Shown: positions 1 to 9,463, counted from the stretch's first letter. The stretch: DNA of 64,000 nucleotides from Bacteroidota bacterium (GCA_019638705.1 JAHBTI010000014.1:1-64000); one strand, 5' to 3'. Translations and numbers: made by a program. The notes: a model not told the origin generated them from the letters alone.

Positions 1-2517
1 TGTACCTGTGTTTACGCTGTTGCAAAGCAAAGTGTTTTGGTTATGTAAATTTCCTGTAAGCGGAATTAATGATGAAAATGTAACAATGCTGTCTTTGTAG
101 CAACCTGTGCCAATATCGTAAGCGGTAACGGTATAGGTGTTGGGGTTTAAACCTGTGGCTACCGCACCGTTTTGGTTGGTGGGTTGCCATGTGTAGTTAT
201 ATGCACCATAGCCTCCACTTGGTGTTACGGTGGCAGAGCCGAGATTAGCGCAGGTTATAGTGTGCGTGTTAAAAGAAAGTGTTGGTAATGGAAATACAAA
301 TACTTGGGTGGTTTCTGTGCTTGTGCAGCCGCCAATGCCTGTGCCTGTTACAGTATAAATACTTGTACTTGGCGGGCTGACACTGATTGAATTATTTGAA
401 ATATTATTTGGCAACCAAGTGTAAGTATTAGCACCACTCGCATTTAAGTTTGCCGTAAAGTTTGGGCAAATGCTTTGGGTGGGCGTTATGGTTAAATTTG
501 GATTAGCATAAAAATTTACTTGTGTTGTTTCGCTTGTGCTGCAAATGCTGTTGGCGGCGGTAACTGTGTAAACTGTTACAGGCACAGTCGGCGAAACAAC
601 GATTGAATTTGAAGTAATATTTACAGGCTGCCATGTGTAATTTGTTGAACCGCTTACGTTGAGTGTAGCACTTTGGTTAGTGCAAATAGTTTGGTTAGCG
701 GAAACGTTTAGTACAGGGTAATCACAGTAATTTACGGACACAGTGCTTGTTATGCCGCAAGTATTATTTGTTGCGCTAAGTGTGTAAACTGTTACAGGCA
801 CAGTTGGTGAAACAACTATGGAATTTGTGTTTGCACCACTTGGCTGCCATGTGTAACCGCTTGCGCCGCTTGTGCTAAGCGTGGCGGACTGACCTGTGCA
901 TATAGTTTGATTGGGTAAAGCAGTTAGCGGGGGATTTGGAATATAATTTATGGAAATGGTATTGCTTTCTGTGCAATTATTGGCATCAGTAACGTTTACC
1001 GTGTAAATATGAGTGCCTGCAAGGGTTTGGGTAACTATGGCTACCGAAAAGTTTGTGCCTGTACTCCAACTGTAAGTAAGGCTATTGCCTGTGCCACCGC
1101 TTGCCGTTGCTGTAAGCAGCACGCCACCGCCTGCGCATACGCTTGGGCTGCTGCTTGTAATGTTTACTGTTATGGCGGGCGGTTGCGTTATAATAATCAC
1201 GCTTTGCGAAGCACAACTCGTAGTGTCATCTACTGTTACCGTCCATGAACCTGCACTTATGTTATTTATATTTTGTGTGTTGAGTGTGCTTGTGCCGTTG
1301 CTCCATGTGTAGGTGGGTGTGCCCGAATTGCCTACCACCACCAATATGCCCGCGCTACCTGTACTTGCACCATAGCAAGTGCTTACATTGCTGCTGCCTA
1401 CGGTAAAGGTGAGGCAGGGTTGGGGTACAAACATAGCAGGAAGACCAAGCCTAACGACGGACGTTTGAGTTGCAATTCCCACAATTTGTCCATTCGCCAC
1501 AAAATTACAGCCTGCTCCGGCTACATTAGGGTTATTAATAACATGAAGAGATGTTGTGTTGAAAGCTGTAATATATATTTTTCCATTGGGAGCCAACTGT
1601 GCGGAAGCGTTAATTATAACAGTACCTCCACCATCTGAAGCTACAATTAATGAAGATGCTTGAATAGCCATATTAGACCCTGCGGATAAATCCCATTGCA
1701 TTACATTAGTGTGAGAACCATAAAGTTTTGTTCCGTCGGGCGAAAACTCACAGCCGTATCTACCTCCACCTCCTAAAGTTAAAGAATTACTAAGCACCCC
1801 TGTGCTTTTGTTAAAGTCGTATAATACTATACCATTGCCAGCACCGTATATAGCATTTGCAAATTTTTGTCCGTTGGGAGAGAATTTTATACAACCTACC
1901 TGTAAAGCTGACGGACCTATTGAGGATACAACGGCTGTAGTATTTACTCCTATTGCCGTAAGCAGATAGGCTTTATAGTTAGTTGTAGAGCGTTCTTGTG
2001 TCATTATCCAATAATCACCACCGTTGGCATGTTTGGTAGCGGCGAGTCTTTCGCAACTTGTGCCTGAACTTAAGGAAATATTTTTTACCATAACAGAACC
2101 TTGCCCTGCTGCCAAACTCATATCTACAATAGAGTAACACAAACCTGTGGTACTACCAACTACTGCCATAGTGAAGATATAATAAATGCTTGAACTGCCG
2201 GGTTGCCTAATAATAATTGCCGATTGTGCGGAGGAAAAGTCTCCATATAAGCCCGTACCGTTGGACATTGTGGTATGAGCAGCATTATAAACGGTTATCC
2301 CGTCTGTGTAAAACAATAAATTTCCTGTGCCATCTGCTATGCTTGCGCACCCCTCATGAGTATTCATGGCACTGTTGTTTAAAGGCGTTGGAGGATTGGT
2401 CATAAAATCCAAAGCGCAACCCCAACCAAAATACCATTTGGTATTTTCGTTTTGGGAAAAAACATGAATGGAACAAAACAAAATGAATAGAAGTAAATAT
2501 TTTTTTGATTGGCGCAA
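1..2517 (-). CDS. Secreted Ig-like/beta-propeller adhesin, 3' end beyond window
   Basis: The minus-strand frame is open for 839 codons from 2517 to the window edge, so the C-terminus is missing. There is no ATG at the front. A TTG at 2517 gives a clean signal peptide (basic start, hydrophobic LLLFILF, cleavage after VFSQ), so I chose it. About residues 25-330 look like a degenerate propeller, with 'FSPNGQKF' and 'FSPDGTKL' repeats and an 'IADGTGNLLFYTDG' opening. Then come several PKD/Ig-like modules of about 80 residues with 'YTW' cores and alternating 'ICTGQSATL' / 'VYTVTA' strands. This is the usual build of Bacteroidota surface or gliding adhesins, which end in a T9SS sorting domain; that domain would lie outside the window. 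The ligand is unknown. Confidence 0.85.
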   Translation of the reverse strand, partial: MRQSKKYLLLFILFCSIHVFSQNENTKWYFGWGCALDFMTNPPTPLNNSAMNTHEGCASIADGTGNLLFYTDGITVYNAAHTTMSNGTGLYGDFSSAQSAIIIRQPGSSSIYYIFTMAVVGSTTGLCYSIVDMSLAAGQGSVMVKNISLSSGTSCERLAATKHANGGDYWIMTQERSTTNYKAYLLTAIGVNTTAVVSSIGPSALQVGCIKFSPNGQKFANAIYGAGNGIVLYDFNKSTGVLSNSLTLGGGGRYGCEFSPDGTKLYGSHTNVMQWDLSAGSNMAIQASSLIVASDGGGTVIINASAQLAPNGKIYITAFNTTSLHVINNPNVAGAGCNFVANGQIVGIATQTSVVRLGLPAMFVPQPCLTFTVGSSNVSTCYGASTGSAGILVVVGNSGTPTYTWSNGTSTLNTQNINNISAGSWTVTVDDTTSCASQSVIIITQPPAITVNITSSSPSVCAGGGVLLTATASGGTGNSLTYSWSTGTNFSVAIVTQTLAGTHIYTVNVTDANNCTESNTISINYIPNPPLTALPNQTICTGQSATLSTSGASGYTWQPSGANTNSIVVSPTVPVTVYTLSATNNTCGITSTVSVNYCDYPVLNVSANQTICTNQSATLNVSGSTNYTWQPVNITSNSIVVSPTVPVTVYTVTAANSICSTSETTQVNFYANPNLTITPTQSICPNFTANLNASGANTYTWLPNNISNNSISVSPPSTSIYTVTGTGIGGCTSTETTQVFVFPLPTLSFNTHTITCANLGSATVTPSGGYGAYNYTWQPTNQNGAVATGLNPNTYTVTAYDIGTGCYKDSIVTFSSLIPLTGNLHNQNTLLCNSVNTGT

Positions 2518-2553
2518 AATGTTTGCTTTAAGGGTGCGGAAATTTACAAAATA

Positions 2554-2594
2554 TAAAATCCATTTGAAAACTTAATTTCCAAATGGATTTTAAT
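2554..2594 (-). terminator. Hairpin terminator between two T9SS genes
   Basis: Arms AAAATCCATTTG and CAAATGGATTTT pair perfectly around a 12-nt loop. It lies 17 bp after the stop of the S74-domain gene and just before the next gene, and is followed on the minus strand by a T-rich stretch. Confidence 0.65.
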
Positions 2595-2610
2595 AAGATG
2601 GTAATCAAGA

Positions 2611-3939
2611 TTATTTGTTTGAAACTACCATTTTTTTAGTGCCAAGCACTTCACCGTTGCTAACAATGGAGTATAGATAAATACCTTCGCCCGGCAAATC
2701 TTTAGCTTCTATTGTTACACTTCCCGTTGTTGCAGTAAGAGAGTAAGTAAAAAATTTTTTGCCCGAATAATCGCAAACCATAAGATAAGCCACGTTTACA
2801 GAGGTAGGCAGGCTGTAATTAATAACGGTGTTTTGGTCAAAAGGATTAGGTTTATTTTGTTCCATGTAAAAACCATTGGCAAAGTTCAGTTCTTCTGCGC
2901 TTGTAGTGCTGTTTTGTTTTTGCGAAGCAGCTAATTGATTTTCAAGATTATTTATTTTTTGCCCTTGTTCTTTAACAACTTCCAATAACACAGGTATCAT
3001 GCCTTGATAATCCACAGCATAATAGCCTTTTGTATCTTCTTTTACCAAGTCGGGAAATACTTCTTTTAACTCCTGCGCAATAAAACCAATATGTGACCTG
3101 TTGTCAAAGTTTTTTTCTTTAAACTCGTCCGCTCTGAATTTATAGCTGTAACCATTTAACCTTTGGATTTTTTCAGACACATTATCAAGTCGGGTGATGT
3201 CTTTTTTTAAACGCTTATCTGAACTAGTCCATGTACCACTGGTGCAATTGGCTGTGCCGTTTATCATAACGTTGCCTACAAAATAACCAGCCCAATCACT
3301 CGTACCCGATAAACTGTTTACATCACCGTAAATTGCAGCGTTTATTGCTGAAGGATTGATATTACTGCCAATTTTACCGTAAACACCTGCGTTAATGTTT
3401 GAGCCGGGCGTTGTACCTGTTTCTCCGTAAATGCCGTAGTTGTCGGTAGTTCCCGCGTCAGCAAGTCCATGAATGGCATAAACGTTTGTAGCTGCAACGT
3501 TATCAAGAACATCTAATTTAGCGGTTGGGGAGGTTAAACCTGTTCCTATCCCCACATTGCCTGTGGTGTTTTCAATAAACAGACGTGTGAGAGATGCGGC
3601 ATTTTCGTAAAGATAAAAATCTCCTGAACTGTTGTGATTAATAGACCAAAAATCTCCTGTTCCCGCAGTATTTTGAAGAAATAAGGAAATATCTCCGCCA
3701 CTTGTTTGGTCTATCATAATACCGTTATTTGGAATGCTTGTATGAACTTCTAATTGATAGGTAGTGGGCGCAGCACCTGTACCACAACCTACCTTGCCGT
3801 CATGCCATATATCAACAGCATTTACTGCAGGGGTAACACCTGGATTCCAGTAGGGTGTTTGCCCATTCACATTTAAAGTGAACCCAACCGTTGCAATCGC
3901 TGCAAGAGCTACTGTTTTTTTAAGATTAAACTTTTTCAT
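2611..3939 (-). CDS. T9SS-secreted protein with peptidase S74 chaperone domain
   Basis: 442 residues. It has an N-terminal signal peptide (KKTVALAAIATVGFTLNVNG), a low-complexity beta region with 'GNVGIGTGL...PTAKLDV' repeats typical of trimeric fibre stalks, then an S74 intramolecular chaperone domain at about residues 238-340 (SSDKRLKKDI, HIGFIAQELKEVFPDLV, YQGMIPVLLEVVKEQ). A short coiled coil and a T9SS type A sorting domain follow (NPFDQNTVINYSLP ... GTKKMVVSNK). S74 domains trimerise and often self-cleave from phage tailspikes and bacterial fibres. Here the fibre would be exported by T9SS and anchored at the cell surface. The start ATG is preceded by an A/G-rich ribosome-binding stretch. 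Confidence 0.85.
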   Translation of the reverse strand: MKKFNLKKTVALAAIATVGFTLNVNGQTPYWNPGVTPAVNAVDIWHDGKVGCGTGAAPTTYQLEVHTSIPNNGIMIDQTSGGDISLFLQNTAGTGDFWSINHNSSGDFYLYENAASLTRLFIENTTGNVGIGTGLTSPTAKLDVLDNVAATNVYAIHGLADAGTTDNYGIYGETGTTPGSNINAGVYGKIGSNINPSAINAAIYGDVNSLSGTSDWAGYFVGNVMINGTANCTSGTWTSSDKRLKKDITRLDNVSEKIQRLNGYSYKFRADEFKEKNFDNRSHIGFIAQELKEVFPDLVKEDTKGYYAVDYQGMIPVLLEVVKEQGQKINNLENQLAASQKQNSTTSAEELNFANGFYMEQNKPNPFDQNTVINYSLPTSVNVAYLMVCDYSGKKFFTYSLTATTGSVTIEAKDLPGEGIYLYSIVSNGEVLGTKKMVVSNK

Positions 3940-3972
3940 TTTTATACACCCCCTTCCTTTTTAAAATTTGTG

Positions 3973-4003
3973 CCAAAGTACAATATCAAAATAACAATGT
4001 CAA
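3973..4003 (-). promoter_or_regulatory. Promoter of the S74-domain gene
   Basis: TTG (4003-4001), 20 bp, then TACTTTGG (3980-3973) resembles the Bacteroidota sigma-A pattern. The same stretch reads TTGGCAC, part of a sigma-54 -24 element; the -12 half is poor here. Confidence 0.45.
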
Positions 4004-4221
4004 GAAAAAATTTGTTTTTAACATTTGTATTTTATAAACCTGTTCCAGTAAAATTCAGTAATTCAGTATTTTAATCACGTGGTTTTTTATCAACAGGCAA
4101 AAAAACACCTAATTTATAGTGCAAGAAACTGTTTAAATTTCATTCTAAATTTTTCGCAATTCTCAAATTAAACTACAAAATATAGCAAGCCCCAAGCAAA
4201 CAAACATTTACCTTTAGTGCC

Positions 4222-5253
4222 ATGAACAGCAACCTTGATGCTAACGAAGAAAACCTTAGCCCTACCGACAAAGAAATGGAACGCGCTTTGCGCCCCGCTA
4301 TTTTTGACGATTTCAGCGGACAAGAAAGTGTGGTGGACAATCTCCGCGTGTTTGTGGCAGCCGCCAAACAAAGGCAGGAAGCCCTTGACCACGTTTTGCT
4401 TCATGGTCCTCCGGGTTTGGGAAAAACAACATTGGCACATATTATCACCAACGATTTGGGCGTAAACTTGCGTGTTACAAGCGGTCCCGTACTTGACAAA
4501 CCGGGCGATTTGGCGGGATTGCTTACCAACTTAGAACCTTACGACGTGTTGTTTATTGATGAAATTCACCGCCTAAGCCCTGTGGTGGAAGAATATTTGT
4601 ATTCCGCTATGGAAGATTACAAAATTGACATTATGATTGACAGCGGACCAAACGCCCGCACGGTGCAAATAAAATTAAATCCTTTTACTTTGGTTGGCGC
4701 AACTACTCGCAGCGGATTACTCACTTCCCCACTCCGCGCCCGCTTTGGCATTACAAGCCGCTTAAATTATTACGACAGTAAGGTTCTCACACGCATTGTG
4801 CAACGCAGTTCCGAAATTTTAAGTGTGGAAATTAAAGACGAAGCTGCTTACGAAATTGCCCGTCGCAGTCGCGGAACACCACGCATTGCCAATGCCCTGC
4901 TACGCCGCGTGCGCGATTTTGCACAAATAAAAGGCAGCGGATTAATTGATATTGATATGGCAAGCTATTCGCTGAAAGCCCTGAACGTGGACAAAAACGG
5001 CTTGGACGAAATGGATTTGCGAATTTTATCCTGCATTATTGATAAATTTAAAGGCGGTCCTGTCGGCATTAGCACCATTTCTTCTGCCGTTGGCGAAGAA
5101 GCGGGAACGATTGAAGAAGTATATGAGCCGTTTTTGGTGCAAGAGGGCTATCTCATGCGCACACCGCGCGGGCGTGAAGCCACAGAGTTGGCATACAAGC
5201 ATCTCAATAAAAACAGTTGGAAGAATAAAACGGGGGGATTGTTTGATGTTTAA
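4222..5253 (+). CDS. ruvB: Holliday junction branch migration ATPase RuvB
   Basis: 343 residues, the normal RuvB length. Motor of the RuvABC resolvasome: hexameric rings pump DNA through the RuvA-bound Holliday junction. Walker A GPPGLGKT is at residues 62-69, Walker B FIDEIH at 111-116, then a sensor 1 region ([10 protein letters not shown]), an arginine-finger stretch (ARFGITSRL) and a C-terminal winged helix ([11 protein letters not shown] ... TPRGREAT). It is monocistronic, and faces tsf tail to tail across a shared terminator. Confidence 0.98.
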   Translation: MNSNLDANEENLSPTDKEMERALRPAIFDDFSGQESVVDNLRVFVAAAKQRQEALDHVLLHGPPGLGKTTLAHIITNDLGVNLRVTSGPVLDKPGDLAGLLTNLEPYDVLFIDEIHRLSPVVEEYLYSAMEDYKIDIMIDSGPNARTVQIKLNPFTLVGATTRSGLLTSPLRARFGITSRLNYYDSKVLTRIVQRSSEILSVEIKDEAAYEIARRSRGTPRIANALLRRVRDFAQIKGSGLIDIDMASYSLKALNVDKNGLDEMDLRILSCIIDKFKGGPVGISTISSAVGEEAGTIEEVYEPFLVQEGYLMRTPRGREATELAYKHLNKNSWKNKTGGLFDV

Positions 5254-5277
5254 TAAGCACAGAGGAAACAGAAATAA

Positions 5278-5312
5278 AAAACGGCTATCAATTTTTGATA
5301 GCCGTTTTTATA
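5278..5312. terminator. Bidirectional terminator between ruvB and tsf
   Basis: AAAAACGGCTATCAA / TTGATAGCCGTTTTT stem, with A-tract and T-tract on both sides, between convergent genes. Confidence 0.85.
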
Positions 5313-5325
5313 TATCATTAAATTT

Positions 5326-6150
5326 TTATGCTAACGAATAACGTTTTAAAGCCGTTACGGTAAGGTCTTTTTCAACGCTTTGCAAATATTGACGAACAGT
5401 TACTTTGTTGTCAATAAAATATTCCTGATTTAACAAAGTAAATTCTTTGTAAAATTTGTTCAGTTTGCCTTGCGCGATTTTTTCAACCATATCTTCCGCT
5501 TTACCTTCGGCACGGGTTGTTTCGCGGGCAATTTCCAATTCGCGTTCTATGGTTGTTTTATCCACATCGTCTTTGTCAATAGCCACAGGCGACATAGCAG
5601 CAGCTTGCATGGCAATGTTTTTAGCCACTTCATCGCTCACTTTTTTGTTAAAGCCGATGGCTACTGCCAAACGGTTGCCGGGGTGAATGTAACCCACAAC
5701 TTGTTCTGCGTTAACTAAACTGTAATAACCGATGTCAATTTTTTCACCGATTTTTCCAATTTGCTCCATGAACTTATCGTTAATGGTAATTTCGCTGTTG
5801 AAAGGCAATGCTTTTAATGCTTCAACGGTTTCAGGTTTTTTATCCAATGCAATCGCTGCTACGGTTTCTGCAAACTGAATAAATTCAGCATTTTTTGCCA
5901 CGAAATCGGTTTCGCAGTTTACGCTTACCACTACTGCGGTTTTGTTGTCCGATGCTGTTTTTGATAAAACAACACCTTCTTTAGCATCACGGTCAGCGCG
6001 GTTAGCGGCAACTTTTGCGCCTTTTTTGCGAAGAAAATCCACAGCGGCTTCAAAATCGCCGTTGCTTTCTTCCAATGCTTTTTTGCAATCCATCATGCCT
6101 GCGCCTGTTTGTTGGCGCAATTTGTTTACTTCTGTTGCTGTAATAGCCAT
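5326..6150 (-). CDS. tsf: Elongation factor Ts
   Basis: 274 residues. Guanine nucleotide exchange factor for EF-Tu. The N-terminal UBA-like domain (VNKLRQQTGAGMMDCKKAL) and the EF-Tu contact motif TDFVAKN are intact. It lies downstream of rpsB, the standard order, but 194 bp apart with a hairpin between, so tsf may be partly uncoupled from rpsB transcription. Confidence 0.97.
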   Translation of the reverse strand: MAITATEVNKLRQQTGAGMMDCKKALEESNGDFEAAVDFLRKKGAKVAANRADRDAKEGVVLSKTASDNKTAVVVSVNCETDFVAKNAEFIQFAETVAAIALDKKPETVEALKALPFNSEITINDKFMEQIGKIGEKIDIGYYSLVNAEQVVGYIHPGNRLAVAIGFNKKVSDEVAKNIAMQAAAMSPVAIDKDDVDKTTIERELEIARETTRAEGKAEDMVEKIAQGKLNKFYKEFTLLNQEYFIDNKVTVRQYLQSVEKDLTVTALKRYSLA

Positions 6151-6187
6151 TTTATTTTTCCTTTATTTAATTGTTATACTTTTTTTC

Positions 6188-6275
6188 TGCCACGAATTTC
6201 ACTAATTATCACAAAACAAATTCTAAATCCTAATATCTAAATTCTAATTTGTGTTATTCGTGTAATTAGTGGCTT
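6188..6275. repeat. Imperfect inverted repeat between rpsB and tsf
   Basis: GCCACGAATTTCACTAATTA at the left and a related reverse-complement arm ending AATTAGTGGC at the right, about 40 bp apart. This looks like a dispersed intergenic palindrome family, not a gene. Confidence 0.5.
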
Positions 6276-6289
6276 ATTATTTTCCTAAA

Positions 6290-6330
6290 AAAAACGGTCA
6301 GCCTGTTGCCAGAATGACCGCCTTTTTTTA
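6290..6330 (-). terminator. Terminator or attenuator after rpsB
   Basis: On the minus strand CGGTCA...TGACCG is followed by eight T residues, just past the rpsB stop. Confidence 0.7.
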
Positions 6331-6344
6331 ATCTTTATTTCAAA

Positions 6345-7190
6345 TTATTTTTTTGCTGCCAATCTGCGGCGCGGTTTTTTAGCTCCGCCTTTTTCGCTGC
6401 TGTTGCTGCTTCCTTCTTCTTCATCTTCCCCACCCTTGCTGTATTTTGAGTTCTCGGCAAATTCTTCGCTGCGTTCTTCTTCGTTATTGTCTTTATCAGA
6501 CTTGCGGTCTGCAAAGCCTTCTTTTACGGCATTTACCATTACATCTATAATGTAAGCAATAGAAGTTGAAGCATCATCGTTTGCAGGAACTGCATAATCA
6601 ACCAAATTTGGATTTGAGTTGGTATCAACGATTGCGAAAGTCGGGATATTTAAACGTTTTGCTTCTGCAACGGCAATGTGTTCTTTCGTGATGTCCACAA
6701 TAAACAAAGCGGCAGGCAAACGACCCAAATCAACTACCGAGCCAAACTGAGTTTCCAATTTTGCGCGCTCGCGCGAAAACTGCAAACGTTCGCGTTTTGA
6801 AATGTTGCTGAACGTTCCGTCTGCAAACATTTTATCAATTTGCCCCATACGGCGAACCGATTTGCGAATGGTTGCAAAATTGGTAAGCATACCGCCGGGC
6901 CAACGTTCGGTAACGTAAGGCATATTGATTGCTTTTACTTTTTCGGCAACAATATCTTTAGCTTGTTTTTTGGTAGCTACAAATAATACTTTGCGACCTG
7001 AACGTGCAATTTGTTTGATTGCGTTGGCTGCTTCGTCAATTTTAGCAACAGTTTTGTTCAAATCTATAATGTGAATTCCGTTTTTTTCAGCGTAAATGTA
7101 TGGAGCCATTGCAGGATTCCATTTGCTTTTAAGGTGACCAAAGTGCGCACCTGCTTCCAGTAATTCGTTAAATGATGGTTTTGCTGACAT
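6345..7190 (-). CDS. rpsB: 30S ribosomal protein S2
   Basis: 281 residues. The S2 core covers about residues 1-225 (GAHFGHLKSKWNPAM, RWPGGMLTNF, DTNSNPNLVDYAVPANDDA). A low-complexity acidic then basic tail of about 55 residues follows (about 226-281, ending KKPRRRLAAKK). C-terminal extensions of this sort vary between Bacteroidota and are probably disordered. Third gene of the L13-S9-S2-EF-Ts block. Confidence 0.97.
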   Translation of the reverse strand: MSAKPSFNELLEAGAHFGHLKSKWNPAMAPYIYAEKNGIHIIDLNKTVAKIDEAANAIKQIARSGRKVLFVATKKQAKDIVAEKVKAINMPYVTERWPGGMLTNFATIRKSVRRMGQIDKMFADGTFSNISKRERLQFSRERAKLETQFGSVVDLGRLPAALFIVDITKEHIAVAEAKRLNIPTFAIVDTNSNPNLVDYAVPANDDASTSIAYIIDVMVNAVKEGFADRKSDKDNNEEERSEEFAENSKYSKGGEDEEEGSSNSSEKGGAKKPRRRLAAKK

Positions 7191-7225
7191 TTGTTTGTAT
7201 TCTCTTTCTTCTTAAAATGTAAATA

Positions 7226-7612
7226 TTAACGTTTGCTGAACTGGAAGCGTGCACGGGCTTTCTTTTGACCGAATTTTTTACGCTCAACCATGCGCGGGTC
7301 GCGGGTAATTAAACCTGCTGCGCGCAAATCGGGTTTTAATTCGGGATTAATTTCAACTAATGCTTTTGCAATAGCCAAACGGATAGCCTGCGCCTGACCT
7401 GTGATGCCACCGCCTGCTACGTTTACTTTCACATCGTAATTATCACGAGCGTTTGAAACGTTTAACGATTGCGTAACATAATAATGCAACGTTGGGGTAG
7501 TGAAATATTCTTTGAAATCTCTTCCGTTTACTTCAATATTGCCTGTGCCTGCTGTTACATAAGCACGGGCTACCGAAGTTTTTCTGCGACCTGATGTATT
7601 GGTTACTTCCAT
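7226..7612 (-). CDS. rpsI: 30S ribosomal protein S9
   Basis: 128 residues. It starts with the S9 signature TSGRRKTSVARAYV and ends in the conserved basic tail FGQKKARARFQFSKR, whose last residues reach the P-site tRNA. 15 bp downstream of rplM and surely co-transcribed. Confidence 0.98.
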   Translation of the reverse strand: MEVTNTSGRRKTSVARAYVTAGTGNIEVNGRDFKEYFTTPTLHYYVTQSLNVSNARDNYDVKVNVAGGGITGQAQAIRLAIAKALVEINPELKPDLRAAGLITRDPRMVERKKFGQKKARARFQFSKR

Positions 7613-7627
7613 TTAATTTTTTTTGAA

Positions 7628-8083
7628 TTATTTAATTTTACTTAAATCTACTTTTTTTGGTTGTTGTGCTTCGTGTCCGTGTTCTGTACCTGCAAAAATA
7701 CGAACGTTAGTGTTTAACACACGACCTAAACGACCTTTTGGCAACATACCGTGAATGGCATGGGTTAAAATTTCGGTCGGTTTTTTAGCCAACAGTTCTT
7801 TTGGGGTAGTAAAACGCTGACCGCTTTGGTATCCTGTGTAACGGATATATTCTTTATCGGTTAGTTTTTTGCCTGTAAAACGAACTTTGTCGGCGTTAAT
7901 AATAATAACGTTGCTGCCCGAATCTGAATTAGGCGTAAAGCTTGTTTTGTGTTTGCCGCGAAGTAACATAGCTACTTTAGAAGCTAAACGTCCAACCACT
8001 TCGTTTTCAGCGTCAACCAACAACCACTCTTTGTTAGCAGTAGCCTTGTTGACAAATTTTGTTTTATAACTTAATGCGTCCAC
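7628..8083 (-). CDS. rplM: 50S ribosomal protein L13
   Basis: 151 residues from a GTG start at 8083 (VDALSYKTKFVNKATANKEW...). An upstream in-frame ATG at 8125 would add 14 residues with no counterpart in the family, and it overlaps the -7 box of the promoter at 8123-8152, so it would not be in the mRNA. The L13 core is intact (WLLVDAENEVVGRLASKVA, GMLPKGRLGR). First gene of the rplM-rpsI-rpsB-tsf block; its leader would be about 33 nt. Confidence 0.95.
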   Translation of the reverse strand: MDALSYKTKFVNKATANKEWLLVDAENEVVGRLASKVAMLLRGKHKTSFTPNSDSGSNVIIINADKVRFTGKKLTDKEYIRYTGYQSGQRFTTPKELLAKKPTEILTHAIHGMLPKGRLGRVLNTNVRIFAGTEHGHEAQQPKKVDLSKIK

Positions 8084-8122
8084 TTTTGTAAAAAATTTAA
8101 AGTTTGCCCGTTTAAGGGGCTG

Positions 8123-8152
8123 CAAATGTAGGCAGTTTTTTTAATCTCGCAA
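8123..8152 (-). promoter_or_regulatory. Strong promoter for the rplM operon
   Basis: TTG at 8152-8150, exactly 19 bp, then TACATTTG at 8130-8123: a full match to the Bacteroidota TTG/TAnnTTTG promoter. The expected transcription start is near 8116. Confidence 0.8.
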
Positions 8153-8274
8153 AACTTTTTTCTAAAAAGCCGAGTTTTTTTCAACAGGAATTGGCTTTTT
8201 GAACATTTTAGCGCGCTGTAAAGCTAAGAACCTGTTTAAAATTTATCTAATTTCACACATTCAATTTTACTGCA

Positions 8275-9324
8275 ATGAAACGTTTTATAAAAATTTTGTT
8301 TGTACTTTTTATTGTTGCGTTTGTTGCCTGTAAAACTGACCCGAAAATCAACACACCTTTGCCAAGCAATAATTTGAAAGAACTTATTCCTAATGGGTTT
8401 CCGCAGCCTGCCTACACATTTAGCATAAACAGCATTTCGCAGGATAGATTTATTTTGGGGCGCGAATTGTTTTATGAACGTATGCTAAGTGCGGATAATA
8501 CCATTTCCTGTGGTGATTGTCATCAGCAGTTTGTTGCTTTTGCCAACGCCGACCACCATTTAAGTCATGGTATTAACGGCTTGCTCGGAAAACGCAATTC
8601 GCCTGCTTTGTTTAACCTCACCTGGCACAGCAGCCTTATGCACGACGGCGGCGTAAGCAATCTGGAAGTGCAGCCTGCCGCGCCCATTGAAAACCCTGTG
8701 GAAATGGGGGAAACCCTTGCGAACGTGGTAAACAAGCTGCAAGTTAGTTCAAAATACAAAACCTTGTTTAAAAATGCTTACGGTACTGACAGCGTAACCA
8801 CACAGCGTATGTTTTATGCTATGGCGCAGTTTGTGGGCTTGATGTATTCTTACAAAAGCAAGTATGACGATGTGAAAAACAACCTAAAGGGCGCGCGGTT
8901 TAATGAAACCGAACAGCGCGGCTACACCTTATTTTTACAACATTGCAATGCCTGCCATAAAGAACCTTTGTTTTCTGATTTTAAATTCAGAAGCAACGGA
9001 TTGCCTGTTGATGCGCATTTGCAGGACAGTGGCAGAGCGCGCATAACCAACAGTGCGAATGATTTATATACATTTAAAACACCAAGTTTAAGAAACATTG
9101 CCCTCACGCAGCCATATATGCACGACGGGCGTTTTGGCACACTGCAACAATGTTTAGACCATTATACAGACGGAAACTTTAATCCAACCAACCTTGACCC
9201 CTTGCTGCAAACCAATTTACAGTTAAGCGCACAGGATAAGCATGATATTATTGCTTTTCTGCAAACGCTTACCGATTATGATTTTATTAACGACCCACGT
9301 TTTTCAGACCCAAATCATCAATAA
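8275..9324 (+). CDS. Di-haem cytochrome c peroxidase lipoprotein (MauG/CcpA family)
   Basis: 349 residues. Lipoprotein signal with lipobox cysteine at residue 19 (FIVAFVACK), so periplasmic and membrane-anchored. There are two c-type haem sites, CGDCH (79-83) and CNACH (224-228), the layout of bacterial di-haem peroxidases that reduce H2O2 with electrons from small cytochromes. The family also includes MauG-like oxidases, and sequence alone does not separate the two. A methionine in the 'QPYMHDGRFGTL' segment is a likely distal ligand. The next gene starts 116 bp on and is also a lipoprotein. Confidence 0.9.
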   Translation: MKRFIKILFVLFIVAFVACKTDPKINTPLPSNNLKELIPNGFPQPAYTFSINSISQDRFILGRELFYERMLSADNTISCGDCHQQFVAFANADHHLSHGINGLLGKRNSPALFNLTWHSSLMHDGGVSNLEVQPAAPIENPVEMGETLANVVNKLQVSSKYKTLFKNAYGTDSVTTQRMFYAMAQFVGLMYSYKSKYDDVKNNLKGARFNETEQRGYTLFLQHCNACHKEPLFSDFKFRSNGLPVDAHLQDSGRARITNSANDLYTFKTPSLRNIALTQPYMHDGRFGTLQQCLDHYTDGNFNPTNLDPLLQTNLQLSAQDKHDIIAFLQTLTDYDFINDPRFSDPNHQ

Positions 9325-9333
9325 TTTAACCAC

Positions 9334-9463
9334 ATAGAACACATAGACTAATGAACACTAATATTTTTAATAAAAGCAAGCGCACAGGCTTGTTGCTGCG
9401 CGACACGATTGTGAAAACTTTAAAAACAAAGTCAATAACTATGAAACTATGTGTCTTATGTGT
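9334..9463. repeat. Inverted repeat of CACATAG type
   Basis: CACATAGAACACATAG at the left and CTATGTGTCTTATGTG about 90 bp on are reverse complements at 14 of 16 positions. The right arm forms the first codons of the lipoprotein gene at 9441. Confidence 0.55.

Noticed and set aside
1009-2405. Plus-strand reading frames across the left-end adhesin
   Set aside because: They are antisense to a continuous 839-codon minus-strand frame with a signal peptide and clear repeats; their composition is odd (Cys/His/Arg-rich).
2611-3939. Phage tailspike gene, because of the S74 domain
   Set aside because: It has a signal peptide and a T9SS sorting domain, so it is a cellular secreted protein.
8084-8125. 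ATG start for L13 at 8125
   Set aside because: It lies inside the promoter -7 box and adds residues not seen in the family.
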